A stretch of 64,000 bases of DNA from positions 62,001 through 126,000 of the forward strand of contig NZ_PPPU01000016.1 of the NCBI RefSeq assembly GCF_006483455.1. Reading direction: 5' to 3'. Origin of the DNA: Methylomonas koyamae. Its GTDB lineage: Bacteria > Pseudomonadota > Gammaproteobacteria > Methylococcales > Methylomonadaceae. How positions within the stretch are numbered: position 1 is the first letter of the stretch; each line of letters begins with the position of its first letter. Under the pieces are notes generated by a model. It saw nothing but the letters and a program-made list of their open reading frames with translations, ran no database searches and was not told where the DNA came from. Made by a program: the position numbers and the translations under genes. Positions 33,559 to 42,630 of the stretch are shown here, in pieces.

Positions 33559-34848
33559 TCAAGCCGGTAACGCGGTCGGCGCCCAGCGTCGGGGATCGAA
33601 AAAGGCCTCGCTATCGTTGGCCGGCGCAAACGCGTTGCGGTTCAGCGCAATCGGCCGGGTGTTGACGATAAACGGATGGTTGAAATTGGTTTCGCCGTTG
33701 GCGCCGACGCTGCTAGGCAACAGGCGGGTAATCAACGGCTTGTTCCATTTGATGGCTTCGGTGCAAATCGCTTCGATCAAGGCCGCGATCTGGCCGACGC
33801 CGACGTCCAACGCCAGCGGCACCATATCCAGACCGCAGCCGCACACCGTAGAGTACAGCAGCAAATCCTTGACATCGACGCTACCGTTGCCCACCGCCCG
33901 CGCCAGATGGCTGTCTTCCAACACCGACAGCATGGTGCCGTTGTAGCCGACCTGCGGAAAATCGGCCAAGCCCTGCTTCAGCAAATTGTTCACCGCATAC
34001 AGCGAAAACAGGAATTGGAAACTGCCGACCGGACTGCCGGCCAGCGCCTCGATCGCGCTGACGGCGCTGGTGTCCTCGCCGGGGTAAGGTGCCAGCGAGA
34101 AATCGATACCGCGAAAACCGACGCCGGTTTCGGCGGCCAGCGCCTCGGCGCAATCGGCCGCCTCCCACGCCGCCCGCCGCACCTGATTGCGGAATACCGC
34201 CAGTTTCTCGTCGAACGGCAAGGGCTGCGAAAACGCGGCGTTGGCCAGTTCCGACAACTCCAGCGCAATGCTGAATCCGGCCTCGCCCTGGTGCCAGGAC
34301 GCCGGAAAAAACGGCGTACTGGCCTGGACGTTTGACATCACCGCAAACCGGAAATTGGCCTGATGCTGTTGGTCCAGCATGGCCAGTTCCCGCACCACCG
34401 CAGCGGCCCGGCGCAACGCGCCGCGGTGCATGCCGGCCGCCGAACTGACCAAAGTATTCATGAATACGTGGCGGGTGGCGCCGATCACGGCCGGCACCAG
34501 CGCCAGCAATTCCGGGTCGTCGGCCGCATCGACGAAAAACGGGCCGGGCATGCAGAACCAGATATCGCCCAATGCATTCTCCATCCGCACCGCAAATTCG
34601 GCCACGGCATTGGCCCGAATTCGGCGGCCTTGCAGCAAGCGGTCCAGCGGTTGCCCGGCCAGCCGGAAACAACGCGCCCGCAGGCCGCTTTCCGCCAAAC
34701 GGTTGCCGGCCTTCCCGAAAAAGCGCCGCGCCGCTTCCGCGCCGCGCTCGGGCTGATCCGGGTCCAGGTTCAGCCCCAATGTCACGGTGCGCACCACCGG
34801 CGACGGCGGCCGCGTTCCGAATTCTTCCTGAGCAGTCATCGGTTTCAT
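33559..34848 (-). CDS. DUF711 (UPF0210-like) family protein within the NRPS-PKS operon
   Basis: The ATG at 34848 overlaps the MbtH stop (ATGA). The 429 residues carry segments typical of the DUF711 family: LGLNLDP near the start, FRGIDFSLAPYP in the middle, YNGTMLSVLED, and CGCGLDMVPLALDV in the last third. The family has no established reaction to my knowledge, and the sequence lacks signal peptide or membrane segments. Its position between MbtH and the type II thioesterase, in an unbroken operon, says it serves this pathway. It may be a tailoring or precursor enzyme. It is intact in length. Confidence 0.75.
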   Translation of the reverse strand: MKPMTAQEEFGTRPPSPVVRTVTLGLNLDPDQPERGAEAARRFFGKAGNRLAESGLRARCFRLAGQPLDRLLQGRRIRANAVAEFAVRMENALGDIWFCMPGPFFVDAADDPELLALVPAVIGATRHVFMNTLVSSAAGMHRGALRRAAAVVRELAMLDQQHQANFRFAVMSNVQASTPFFPASWHQGEAGFSIALELSELANAAFSQPLPFDEKLAVFRNQVRRAAWEAADCAEALAAETGVGFRGIDFSLAPYPGEDTSAVSAIEALAGSPVGSFQFLFSLYAVNNLLKQGLADFPQVGYNGTMLSVLEDSHLARAVGNGSVDVKDLLLYSTVCGCGLDMVPLALDVGVGQIAALIEAICTEAIKWNKPLITRLLPSSVGANGETNFNHPFIVNTRPIALNRNAFAPANDSEAFFDPRRWAPTALPA

Positions 34849-35036
34849 AGCGTTCTCAAGCTCAACGGCCGGATGTCGGGCCAATTTCGATTGACATAGT
34901 CCAAACAGTTTTCCCGGCTGTCGGCAGGTTTGACCTGCTGCCAACCGGCGGGCACCGGCTTGAAAGCCGGCCATAAGGCGTGTTGCTGTTCGTGGTTGCA
35001 GACCACGACGAAACCCGTTTCCAATTCTTCAGCCAT
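34845..35036 (-). CDS. MbtH-like protein
   Basis: This 63-residue protein starts at the ATG at 35036, with GGAG 10 bases upstream; an earlier ATG sits too close to that site. It shows the MbtH pattern: NHEQQHALWP, VPAGW, a conserved Cys and Tyr (CLDYVNRNW) and DIRPLSL. MbtH proteins bind adenylation domains and are often needed for their folding or activity. It directly follows the last NRPS gene, so it probably serves the adenylation domains of this cluster. Confidence 0.95.
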   Translation of the reverse strand: MAEELETGFVVVCNHEQQHALWPAFKPVPAGWQQVKPADSRENCLDYVNRNWPDIRPLSLRTL

Positions 35037-35091
35037 AGCGACCATTCTCCAATTCTTAATTTAAGTTCAATGCCTGCGGGCGACCGCTTCG

Positions 35092-38000
35092 CTAAAACCA
35101 GCCGCGGCGTTTAAAGGCAACCTCGCGGCCTTCGCTAACGAACAAGCGCTCGATGTAACGTTGCCAGGCCAAGCGATCGATCTGCGGCGCCGGCAGATCC
35201 AGCTCGGCCAGCCGGCGCAGGGTTTTCGCCTGGCCGATCTGCAACCGGCCCTTGTCCGGCGCGGCGTTGTCGGTATCCCAATAAAACAGGTAGGGCGCGA
35301 ACGGCAACGGGGTTTCGGTCGAAGCCTGCTTGACCCGGTCTACCCAATGGTCGGCGCGGATGCGTTTCAGGCCGACGCTGCCGGCCACGTGCTGGGACAG
35401 CAATTTGCTCCAGTCGTAGCTTTCTTCGCCCATCAAATGGAATATTTCGCCGCCGCCGGGCTGTCCGGCCAAGGCAATAATCGCCCGCGCCGCGTAATCC
35501 ACCGGTATCGCCTTTTCGACCAGCGGGTAATCCGGATAGACCCCGAGCTGGATGCAGGTGCGCAGATACAAGCCGATAAAGTCGTCGTCGCGGCCGGCAC
35601 CGCTGCGGCTGTCCACCGCCACCCGGCCCAGACGGAAAATCTGGATCGGCAGGCCCATGCGACCGGCTTGCCTGACTGCCGCTTCCGCCACCCATTTGCT
35701 GGCGTTGTAGCCTTCCAGATCGGTAAAGCCTTCGCCGGCCAGATCGGTGTCTTCGTCGACTTTCCGCCCCGAGATTTCGGTGTTGAACACGCCACCGGTC
35801 GAGACGTAGGCGAATCGTTTCAAGCGGTTGTAGGCAGCCAATTCCAGCAGGGCCTTGGTCGAACCGACGTTGGCCGCGGCCAATTGGCCGTAGCGCAACA
35901 CGTGGTTCAGATGCGAGCCGTTATGCAGAATCAAGTCGATTTCCGAGGCCAGGTAATCGCGCACCTCGCCGCTCAAGCCGAGGTTGGGCTTGGCCAAATC
36001 GCCGACCACCACTTTGATCCGCGGCGCATAGCCGTCCCACCACAGGCCGTATTCCTCCAGATTGGCCCGAATCCGACGCAAGCCGTCTTCGGCCGAGCCG
36101 GCGCGTACCAGACAGTGCACCGTGGTACCCGGCCAGCGTTCCAGCATTTGTTCCTGCAAATAAGCGCCGACGAAACCGGTAACACCGGTCAGCAACACGT
36201 TTTGCATCCTGCCGCTGGCCGGCGGCAATGGCGTCGGCAGCGCAATGGCGGATTCGGTTTCCAAATCCACCGGCCGCGGCGGCAACAGAATCGCAGTGTC
36301 TTCCGCTTCGGCTTGGGTGTCCGCCCCGGCCGCATCCAGATAGGCCGCCATGCTGCGCACGGTCGGCGCCACGAAAAAGTCTTTCAGCGGCATCGAGCGC
36401 CCGCTCTGCTCCCGCACCTGCGCCATCAAGCGGGTCGCGCTCAGCGAATGGCCGCCCAGTTCGAAAAAGTCGTCGCTGACGCCGACCGTGTCGACGCCGA
36501 GAATCTCCTGCCACAATTCGACCAGCCAGCGCTCGCGCTCGGTTGCGGCCGGTTCGCAAACCCGGCTCGCCGGGTCGGCCGCGCCCGGTAACGGCAGCGC
36601 CCGGCGGTCGATCTTGCCGTTGGTCGTCATCGGCCAGACATCCAGCACGATTACCGCCATCGGCACCATGAAATGCGGCAAGCTTTCCCGCAGCCTTGCC
36701 ATCAGCTCCGCGGCCAAACCGTCGGCGCCGGCTTCGCACAGCACGTAGCCGACCAATTGCCGGTTGCCGGCATCGATATCGCGCACCAACACCAGCGCGT
36801 CGCGCACCCGCTCGTGCTCCATCAGCCGGGCTTCGATTTCGCCCAGCTCGATACGGAAGCCGCGGATTTTGATCTGGTTGTCGATCCGGCCCAGGAATTC
36901 GATGGTGCCGTCCGCCAGCCAGCGCACCAGGTCGCCGGTGCGGTACAAGCGCTCGCCGCTTTCGGGCCGGAACGGATGGGCAATGAATTTTTCGCCGTTC
37001 AATTCGGGCCGGTTCAGATAACCGCGGCAGACGCCGTCGCCGCCGATACACAATTCGCCCGGCACGCCGAGCGGCACCGGCCGCAGTTTGGCGTCGAGAA
37101 TGAACAATTCGGTGTTGGCCAAGGCGTGGCCCAACGTCAATTTGGCATCGCCCGGCCGGTAATCGGCCGCCATGCAGATCACGGTGGTTTCGGTGGGACC
37201 GTAAGCGTTGAAAAAGTGCCGATTCGGGCTCCAGGCTTCGGCCAGCGCCTGTTGGTAGCCTTCGCCGCCGACCAGCAAATGGTCGAGGCAGGCCAGTTTC
37301 GCCGGGTCGAGATAGGCCAATAACGACGGCGGCAACAGCGCGTGACTGGTCGTCGCGGTAGCGACGAAATCGGCCAGCCGGTCCGGACTTTTGATCACGT
37401 CGTCGGCGGCCATGCACAAGCAACCGCCGTTGGCCAAGGCCACCGCCCATTCCCAGACCGAGGCGTCGAAACTGAACGAGGCGAACTGCAACATGCGGCT
37501 GCCGCCGCGAAAATCGAAGCGATTCGCCAACGCCACGCTGACCAGCGCTAGGTTGCGGTGTTCGATCAAGGTTCCTTTCGGCCGGCCGGTCGAGCCGGAG
37601 GTATAGATCACGTATGCCAACTGCTCCGGCAGCATGCCGGCGACCTGCGGTTCTTCGACCGATTCGCGGCCGATCGCTTCCCTCAAATATTCGCCGTCCA
37701 GCGCCAGCAAACGGATGCCGGCCGGTAGCGGGATGCGTTCGGCGATATGGCTGTGGGCGATCAACCAGCGGCAATCGGCATCCTCCAGCATGAATTGCTG
37801 CCGGTCCGCCGGATAGTTCGGGTCCAGCGGCACATAGGCGGCGCCGGATTTCAACACCGCCAGAATCGCCACGATCCAGTCGGGGCTGCGCTCCAGACAC
37901 AAACCCACCCGCAATTCGCTGCCGGCGCCCAGCCGGATCAGGAAATGAGCCAGCCGATTGGCCCGCCGATTCAACTCGGCATAACTGATAACGCTATCCT

Positions 38001-41000
38001 GGAATAGGACCGCCGGAGCTTCCGGCCGGTCGCTCACCTGCTCCATGAACATCTCCGGAAACAGGCGACTGTCCAAATCCAGGTTTGGCCCTTTACCCAA
38101 AGCCAACATCTCGGCCGCCCCACTGCCGTCCAGCAAATCGTAATCGGCCAGCGCCCGGTCCGGATCGGCCACCAGTTGCGGCAGCAGCACCGCGAACGAT
38201 TGCGCCAGCCGCTCTACGGTTTCCGGGCGGAACAGCGCGCGGCTGAATTCCCATTGCCCGCTCAGGCCGTCCTGCTCGTTGAACACCACATACAAATCCC
38301 AGCGCGCCACCCACTCGCCGCTATCGACCAGCGACATATCCTCGTAAGCATTACGCAACGCGAAACAGACCTGGAAGAACGGGTTGTAGGCCGCGCTGCG
38401 CGCCGGTTTCAATTCGTCGACCAGCATTTCGAACGGCAGATCCTGATGTTCGTAGGCCGCCTGCGCCGTTTGTTTCGCCGCCGCCAGCAAATCGTTAAAG
38501 CTGTGGCCGGCGTCGATCCGGGCCCGGATCGGCAAGGTATTGACGAAAAAGCCGATCACCGGCTCGGTCTCTTCGAGATGGCGGTTGGCGATCGGGGTAC
38601 CCAGCACGAAATCGTCCTGGCCGGACCAGCGGTACAACAACAATTCGAAGGCCGCCATCAGCGCCATGAACAGCGTCGCTCCCTGCTGTTCCGCCAGCGC
38701 TTTCAAGCCCTGGGCCAGTTCCGGCGCGTAGCGGTCGCGGACCATACCGCCCTGCCAGGACAGTTGCGCCGGCCGCGGAAAGTCGTACGGCAGGCCGATG
38801 GTATGCACCGCGCCGTCCAGCTCGCCGCGCCAGTAGGCCAGCTGGGTTTCGCGCAGCTCGCCAGTCAAAAGCTGGCGTTGCCACAGCGCGTAATCGGCGT
38901 ACTGCAGCGCCAGTTCCGGTAGATCCGGCTCCGTGCCGTGTCGGTAGGCGGCGTAGGCCTGGCGAAATTCGCGCACGAAAACATCGGTGGACCAGCCGTC
39001 GGTGACGATGTGGTGCAAGGTCGCCAACAACACTGCATTTTCCGGACTCGAAAGCAGCCGGTAGCGTAGCGGCGGCGCGGCGGCCAAATCGAAGGTCGCC
39101 TGCGCTTCCGCTGTGGCCAGCTCGGCCATGCGCAGCTCGCGTTCCGGCTCCGCCAACGCCGACAGATCGTCGATGACCAGCGGCGGCACGAAATCGGGCA
39201 AAATCTGCTGGCGCGGTTCGCCGCCGACGGCCGGGAAGCAGGTGCGCAGCGATTCGTGGCGGCGGGTCAGCCAGGCCAGAGCCAGGCGCACGGCTTCGAC
39301 ATCGGCCGCCGCATCGAGAAACACCGCGTTGGGAACGTTATAGGCCGGATTGTCCGGCGCATATTCCTGCACGAACCAAAGCCGGCTCTGGGCGTAGGAC
39401 AGCGGCAAGGGCTCGGGCCGTTCCTGCCGGACCAATGCCGGATAAGCCGGCGCGCCGCCCGCTTGCCGGTTGCGGATCAATGCGGCCTGACCGGCGATGG
39501 TCGGCTGTTGAAACAGTTCGGACAGGCCCAGCTTGACCTCGAACAGCTTGGGAATCCTGGAGAACACCTGAGTGATCGTTAACGAATGGCCGCCCAAGGC
39601 AAAGAAATTGTCGTTGACGCCGATGTCGTCGCGGCCCAGCACTTTCTGCCAGACGCCGAGCAAGGCCTCTTCCACCGCGTCGGCCGGCGCTTGCGCCACC
39701 GCAGCCTGCAACGCATCGGTTTCTTCCGGTGCCGGCAGCGCGGAACGGTCGGCCTTACCGTTGGCGTTCAACGGAATCGCCGCCAACAGGACGAAGACGC
39801 TGGGCACCATGTAATCCGGCAGCCGTTGCGCCAGATAAGTCCGCAACTCGGCGCGGAACTCGGCCGGCTCGGCGATAGCCGCCGCCGGCACCAGGTAGCT
39901 AACCAGTTGTTGGCGGTCGCCGCCGCAGACCACGGTCACGGCGTCCTGCACCGCGGCGTGGCCGCGCAGTACCGTATCGATTTCCTCCAGCTCGATCCGG
40001 TAGCCGCGAACCTTGACTTGAAAATCCACCCGGCCTTTGACGACGATGCTGCCGTCCTCGCGGAAGTAGCCCAAGTCGCCGGTGCGGTACAGGCGTTCGC
40101 CGGCAACTTCCGGCTGCGGATGCGGAATGAACTGGCTGGCGGTCAAGCCCGGATTGTTCAGATAGCCGACGCCGAGCGAGACGCCGCCTATCATCACCTC
40201 GCCGGCGATGCCGGCCGGCAGCGGATTGTTGAAGCGGTCCAATACCAGCATGCGCACGTTGGGCAGGTTTTTGCCGACCGTGACCGGCCACTCCGGATGC
40301 TCTAACTCTTCCCGGCTGAAGCGATGGGTGGTGCAAAGGTCGGTGCATTCGGTCGGGCCGTAGGTGTTGACCAATTCGCAGCGGCTGTGTGCCGACAACA
40401 GCCAAGGCGCCAGCCTGGCCTTGTTTACCGGCTCGCCGCCCAGCAGCAAGTAGCGCAGCGACGCCAAGTCGCGGTAATCGACGTCTTCGCCTTCGGCCAG
40501 CGCGTAGCCCATGCTCGGCGTGCAGTTGATCCAAGTAATGCCCTGCTGCGCCACGCTGCGCCGCACATAGTCCGGATCGAAATGATCGCCGACGGCCAGA
40601 TGCAATTCGCCGCCGGTGAGCAAGGCGCCCCAGACGTTTTTCTGCGCCAGATCGAAGGTAATTTTATTGATCAACAGGCATTTGTCGGCGCTGCCGAAAC
40701 TGAATTCGCGGTTCCACCACAAGATGAAGTTGATGAAACTGTCGTGGTAGACCCCGGCGGCTTTGGGCTTGCCGGTGGAACCGGAGGTATGGATCACGTA
40801 GAACAGTCGCCGGGTATCGACAATCACGGCCGGCGCAGTGTCCGGCTGGCTGCTCCAATTCGCCCAAGTCCGGTCCAGATCGATAATCTGCAGCCCGTCC
40901 GCCGCCAGCGCGTCGCCGCGTCCGCCGTGGCTGAGCAATTGGCTAAAGCTGAGATCCTGCAACATACCGGCCAGCCGGGCGGCGGGCGCCTTCGGATCGA

Positions 41001-42615
41001 GCGGCGCGTAAGCATTGCCGGTTTTGACCACGGCCAGTATCGCAATAATCAGTTCCGCCGAAGGCTCCAGCAATAGCGCGATTTGGCCGCCGGCCGCGGC
41101 ACCCTGCGCCAACAGAAAATGGGCCAGGCTATTGGCGCGCCGGTCCAGTTCGGCATAACTCAGGCGGACGTCGCCGACCGCCAGCGCGGTCCGCTCCGGA
41201 TGCAATGCCGCCCGCTCGGCGAACAACGTGGCCAAGTCCCGCTCGCGCGGAAAATCGGTCGCGGTCGCGTTCCAGGCCGCCTGGCGCAGGCGTTCGGCTT
41301 CCGCCATCGCGCTGAGCGTGGCCAGCGGCCGCTCGGCATCCAGCAGCATCTGGTCCAGCACGGTTTGCCAGTGGTCGAGGAAACGCTCGACCACAGCCGG
41401 CGCATAGCGGCGCGGATCGAACATGGCGCGGATATTCATCTCGCCTACCGGTTCGACCACCAGCGTCAATGGATAATTGGTCTTTTGCGCCACCGCGACG
41501 TCGGGCAATTGCACCTGGCTGGACTGCGGAAACGATTCCACCGCCAGCATCGAATCGAACAGCGGCAGCCCCGGCCCGATCGGGCTCCAGGCCTGAATCT
41601 CGACCAGCGGGCTATGTTCGTAGCTGCGCAAGGCCAGCAAGCCGTCCTGCAACTCCCGCAGCCAGGCCGCCACCGGCTGCTCGGCGCGGATGCGCACCCG
41701 CAACGGCAGCGTATTGATGAACAGGCCGACCATGTGCTGCGAGTTTTCCAGTTCCGGCGGCCGGCCGGACACGGTGCAGCCGAACACGACGTCGTCCTCG
41801 CCGCTGTATAAAGCCAGCAAGTAAGCGTACGCGCCCTGAATCACGCTATTCGGCGTCAAGCGCGCGGCGCGGGCGAATTCGCGCAAACGCTCCGCCCGCG
41901 CCTGGCCCAGTGCCCGACGGACCACGGCGTAGTCGCAGTCCGGCTCGGCGCCGGGATTGCCCTCGACCAGACCAAGCGGCGTCGGCGCAGCAAAGCCGGC
42001 CAGATAGCCGCGCCAGAAAGTCTCGGCCGCGGTCCGGTCCTGTTGCCCCAGCCAACGCAAGTAATTTTTATACGGCGTACTGGCCGGCAGTTCAGGCTCG
42101 CGCCCGTCCGCCAATGCCATATAAGCTTGCAGGGCCTGATCCAGCACGATAAACGCCGACCAGCCGTCGAGCAGGATGTGGTGGTAGGTCCACAGCAACA
42201 CGCTCTGCTCCGCCCCGGTTCGAATCACCCGCAAGCGCAGCAACGGCGCCTTGGCCAAATCGAACCCCGCTTTGGCATCCGCAGCGCGCAGCGCTTGCAG
42301 GCCTTGCTCGCGTTCCGCCTCGGCCAGATCCGCCCAATCCAGGGCTTCGACCCGGATTTCGGCTTGGCGCTGCACCACCTGCACCGGCTTTTCCAGGCCT
42401 TCCCAAAAAAAGCCGCTACGCAGGATGTCGTGGTGGGCGATCACCCGGTTCCAGGCTTGCTGCCACAGGCCGGGGTCGACGCCGAACGGCACGGTTTGGC
42501 TGAACTGTTCGACGTACACCCCCGAGTCGGGGCTGCTCAGGGAATGGAACAGCATCCCTTCCTGAATCGGCGTCAGCTTGTAAATATCGGCGATGTTGGC
42601 GCGATCGATGGTCAT
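35092..42615 (-). CDS. NRPS, C-A-T-C-A-T-R (terminal dimodule with reductase release)
   Basis: This has 2507 residues. C1 (about 10-440) has HHILLDG near 145 and opens with DIYKLTPIQEGMLFHSL, a COM-acceptor-like start. A1 (460-940) reads D-L-K-N-L-G-T-D-L-K at the binding-pocket positions by my alignment, which I cannot assign. T1 has GGHSL near 1010. C2 (1065-1480) has HHIVTDG near 1200. A2 (1518-2000) reads D-A-W-L-L-G-A-V-I-K, close to leucine codes. T2 has GGHSLS near 2052. The end (2138-2507) is a thioester reductase with GVTGFVG and Y-N-A-S-K, so the chain should leave as an aldehyde or alcohol. There is no thioesterase or epimerase. It follows the PKS gene by 15 bases. Confidence 0.95.
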   Translation of the reverse strand: MTIDRANIADIYKLTPIQEGMLFHSLSSPDSGVYVEQFSQTVPFGVDPGLWQQAWNRVIAHHDILRSGFFWEGLEKPVQVVQRQAEIRVEALDWADLAEAEREQGLQALRAADAKAGFDLAKAPLLRLRVIRTGAEQSVLLWTYHHILLDGWSAFIVLDQALQAYMALADGREPELPASTPYKNYLRWLGQQDRTAAETFWRGYLAGFAAPTPLGLVEGNPGAEPDCDYAVVRRALGQARAERLREFARAARLTPNSVIQGAYAYLLALYSGEDDVVFGCTVSGRPPELENSQHMVGLFINTLPLRVRIRAEQPVAAWLRELQDGLLALRSYEHSPLVEIQAWSPIGPGLPLFDSMLAVESFPQSSQVQLPDVAVAQKTNYPLTLVVEPVGEMNIRAMFDPRRYAPAVVERFLDHWQTVLDQMLLDAERPLATLSAMAEAERLRQAAWNATATDFPRERDLATLFAERAALHPERTALAVGDVRLSYAELDRRANSLAHFLLAQGAAAGGQIALLLEPSAELIIAILAVVKTGNAYAPLDPKAPAARLAGMLQDLSFSQLLSHGGRGDALAADGLQIIDLDRTWANWSSQPDTAPAVIVDTRRLFYVIHTSGSTGKPKAAGVYHDSFINFILWWNREFSFGSADKCLLINKITFDLAQKNVWGALLTGGELHLAVGDHFDPDYVRRSVAQQGITWINCTPSMGYALAEGEDVDYRDLASLRYLLLGGEPVNKARLAPWLLSAHSRCELVNTYGPTECTDLCTTHRFSREELEHPEWPVTVGKNLPNVRMLVLDRFNNPLPAGIAGEVMIGGVSLGVGYLNNPGLTASQFIPHPQPEVAGERLYRTGDLGYFREDGSIVVKGRVDFQVKVRGYRIELEEIDTVLRGHAAVQDAVTVVCGGDRQQLVSYLVPAAAIAEPAEFRAELRTYLAQRLPDYMVPSVFVLLAAIPLNANGKADRSALPAPEETDALQAAVAQAPADAVEEALLGVWQKVLGRDDIGVNDNFFALGGHSLTITQVFSRIPKLFEVKLGLSELFQQPTIAGQAALIRNRQAGGAPAYPALVRQERPEPLPLSYAQSRLWFVQEYAPDNPAYNVPNAVFLDAAADVEAVRLALAWLTRRHESLRTCFPAVGGEPRQQILPDFVPPLVIDDLSALAEPERELRMAELATAEAQATFDLAAAPPLRYRLLSSPENAVLLATLHHIVTDGWSTDVFVREFRQAYAAYRHGTEPDLPELALQYADYALWQRQLLTGELRETQLAYWRGELDGAVHTIGLPYDFPRPAQLSWQGGMVRDRYAPELAQGLKALAEQQGATLFMALMAAFELLLYRWSGQDDFVLGTPIANRHLEETEPVIGFFVNTLPIRARIDAGHSFNDLLAAAKQTAQAAYEHQDLPFEMLVDELKPARSAAYNPFFQVCFALRNAYEDMSLVDSGEWVARWDLYVVFNEQDGLSGQWEFSRALFRPETVERLAQSFAVLLPQLVADPDRALADYDLLDGSGAAEMLALGKGPNLDLDSRLFPEMFMEQVSDRPEAPAVLFQDSVISYAELNRRANRLAHFLIRLGAGSELRVGLCLERSPDWIVAILAVLKSGAAYVPLDPNYPADRQQFMLEDADCRWLIAHSHIAERIPLPAGIRLLALDGEYLREAIGRESVEEPQVAGMLPEQLAYVIYTSGSTGRPKGTLIEHRNLALVSVALANRFDFRGGSRMLQFASFSFDASVWEWAVALANGGCLCMAADDVIKSPDRLADFVATATTSHALLPPSLLAYLDPAKLACLDHLLVGGEGYQQALAEAWSPNRHFFNAYGPTETTVICMAADYRPGDAKLTLGHALANTELFILDAKLRPVPLGVPGELCIGGDGVCRGYLNRPELNGEKFIAHPFRPESGERLYRTGDLVRWLADGTIEFLGRIDNQIKIRGFRIELGEIEARLMEHERVRDALVLVRDIDAGNRQLVGYVLCEAGADGLAAELMARLRESLPHFMVPMAVIVLDVWPMTTNGKIDRRALPLPGAADPASRVCEPAATERERWLVELWQEILGVDTVGVSDDFFELGGHSLSATRLMAQVREQSGRSMPLKDFFVAPTVRSMAAYLDAAGADTQAEAEDTAILLPPRPVDLETESAIALPTPLPPASGRMQNVLLTGVTGFVGAYLQEQMLERWPGTTVHCLVRAGSAEDGLRRIRANLEEYGLWWDGYAPRIKVVVGDLAKPNLGLSGEVRDYLASEIDLILHNGSHLNHVLRYGQLAAANVGSTKALLELAAYNRLKRFAYVSTGGVFNTEISGRKVDEDTDLAGEGFTDLEGYNASKWVAEAAVRQAGRMGLPIQIFRLGRVAVDSRSGAGRDDDFIGLYLRTCIQLGVYPDYPLVEKAIPVDYAARAIIALAGQPGGGEIFHLMGEESYDWSKLLSQHVAGSVGLKRIRADHWVDRVKQASTETPLPFAPYLFYWDTDNAAPDKGRLQIGQAKTLRRLAELDLPAPQIDRLAWQRYIERLFVSEGREVAFKRRGWF

Positions 42616-42630
42616 GGCTCTATCAACTCG

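Noticed and set aside
35092-36200. A terminal thioesterase domain at the end of the last NRPS
   Set aside because: The C-terminal region has GVTGFVG and a YxxxK-type motif of a thioester reductase and no GxSxG.
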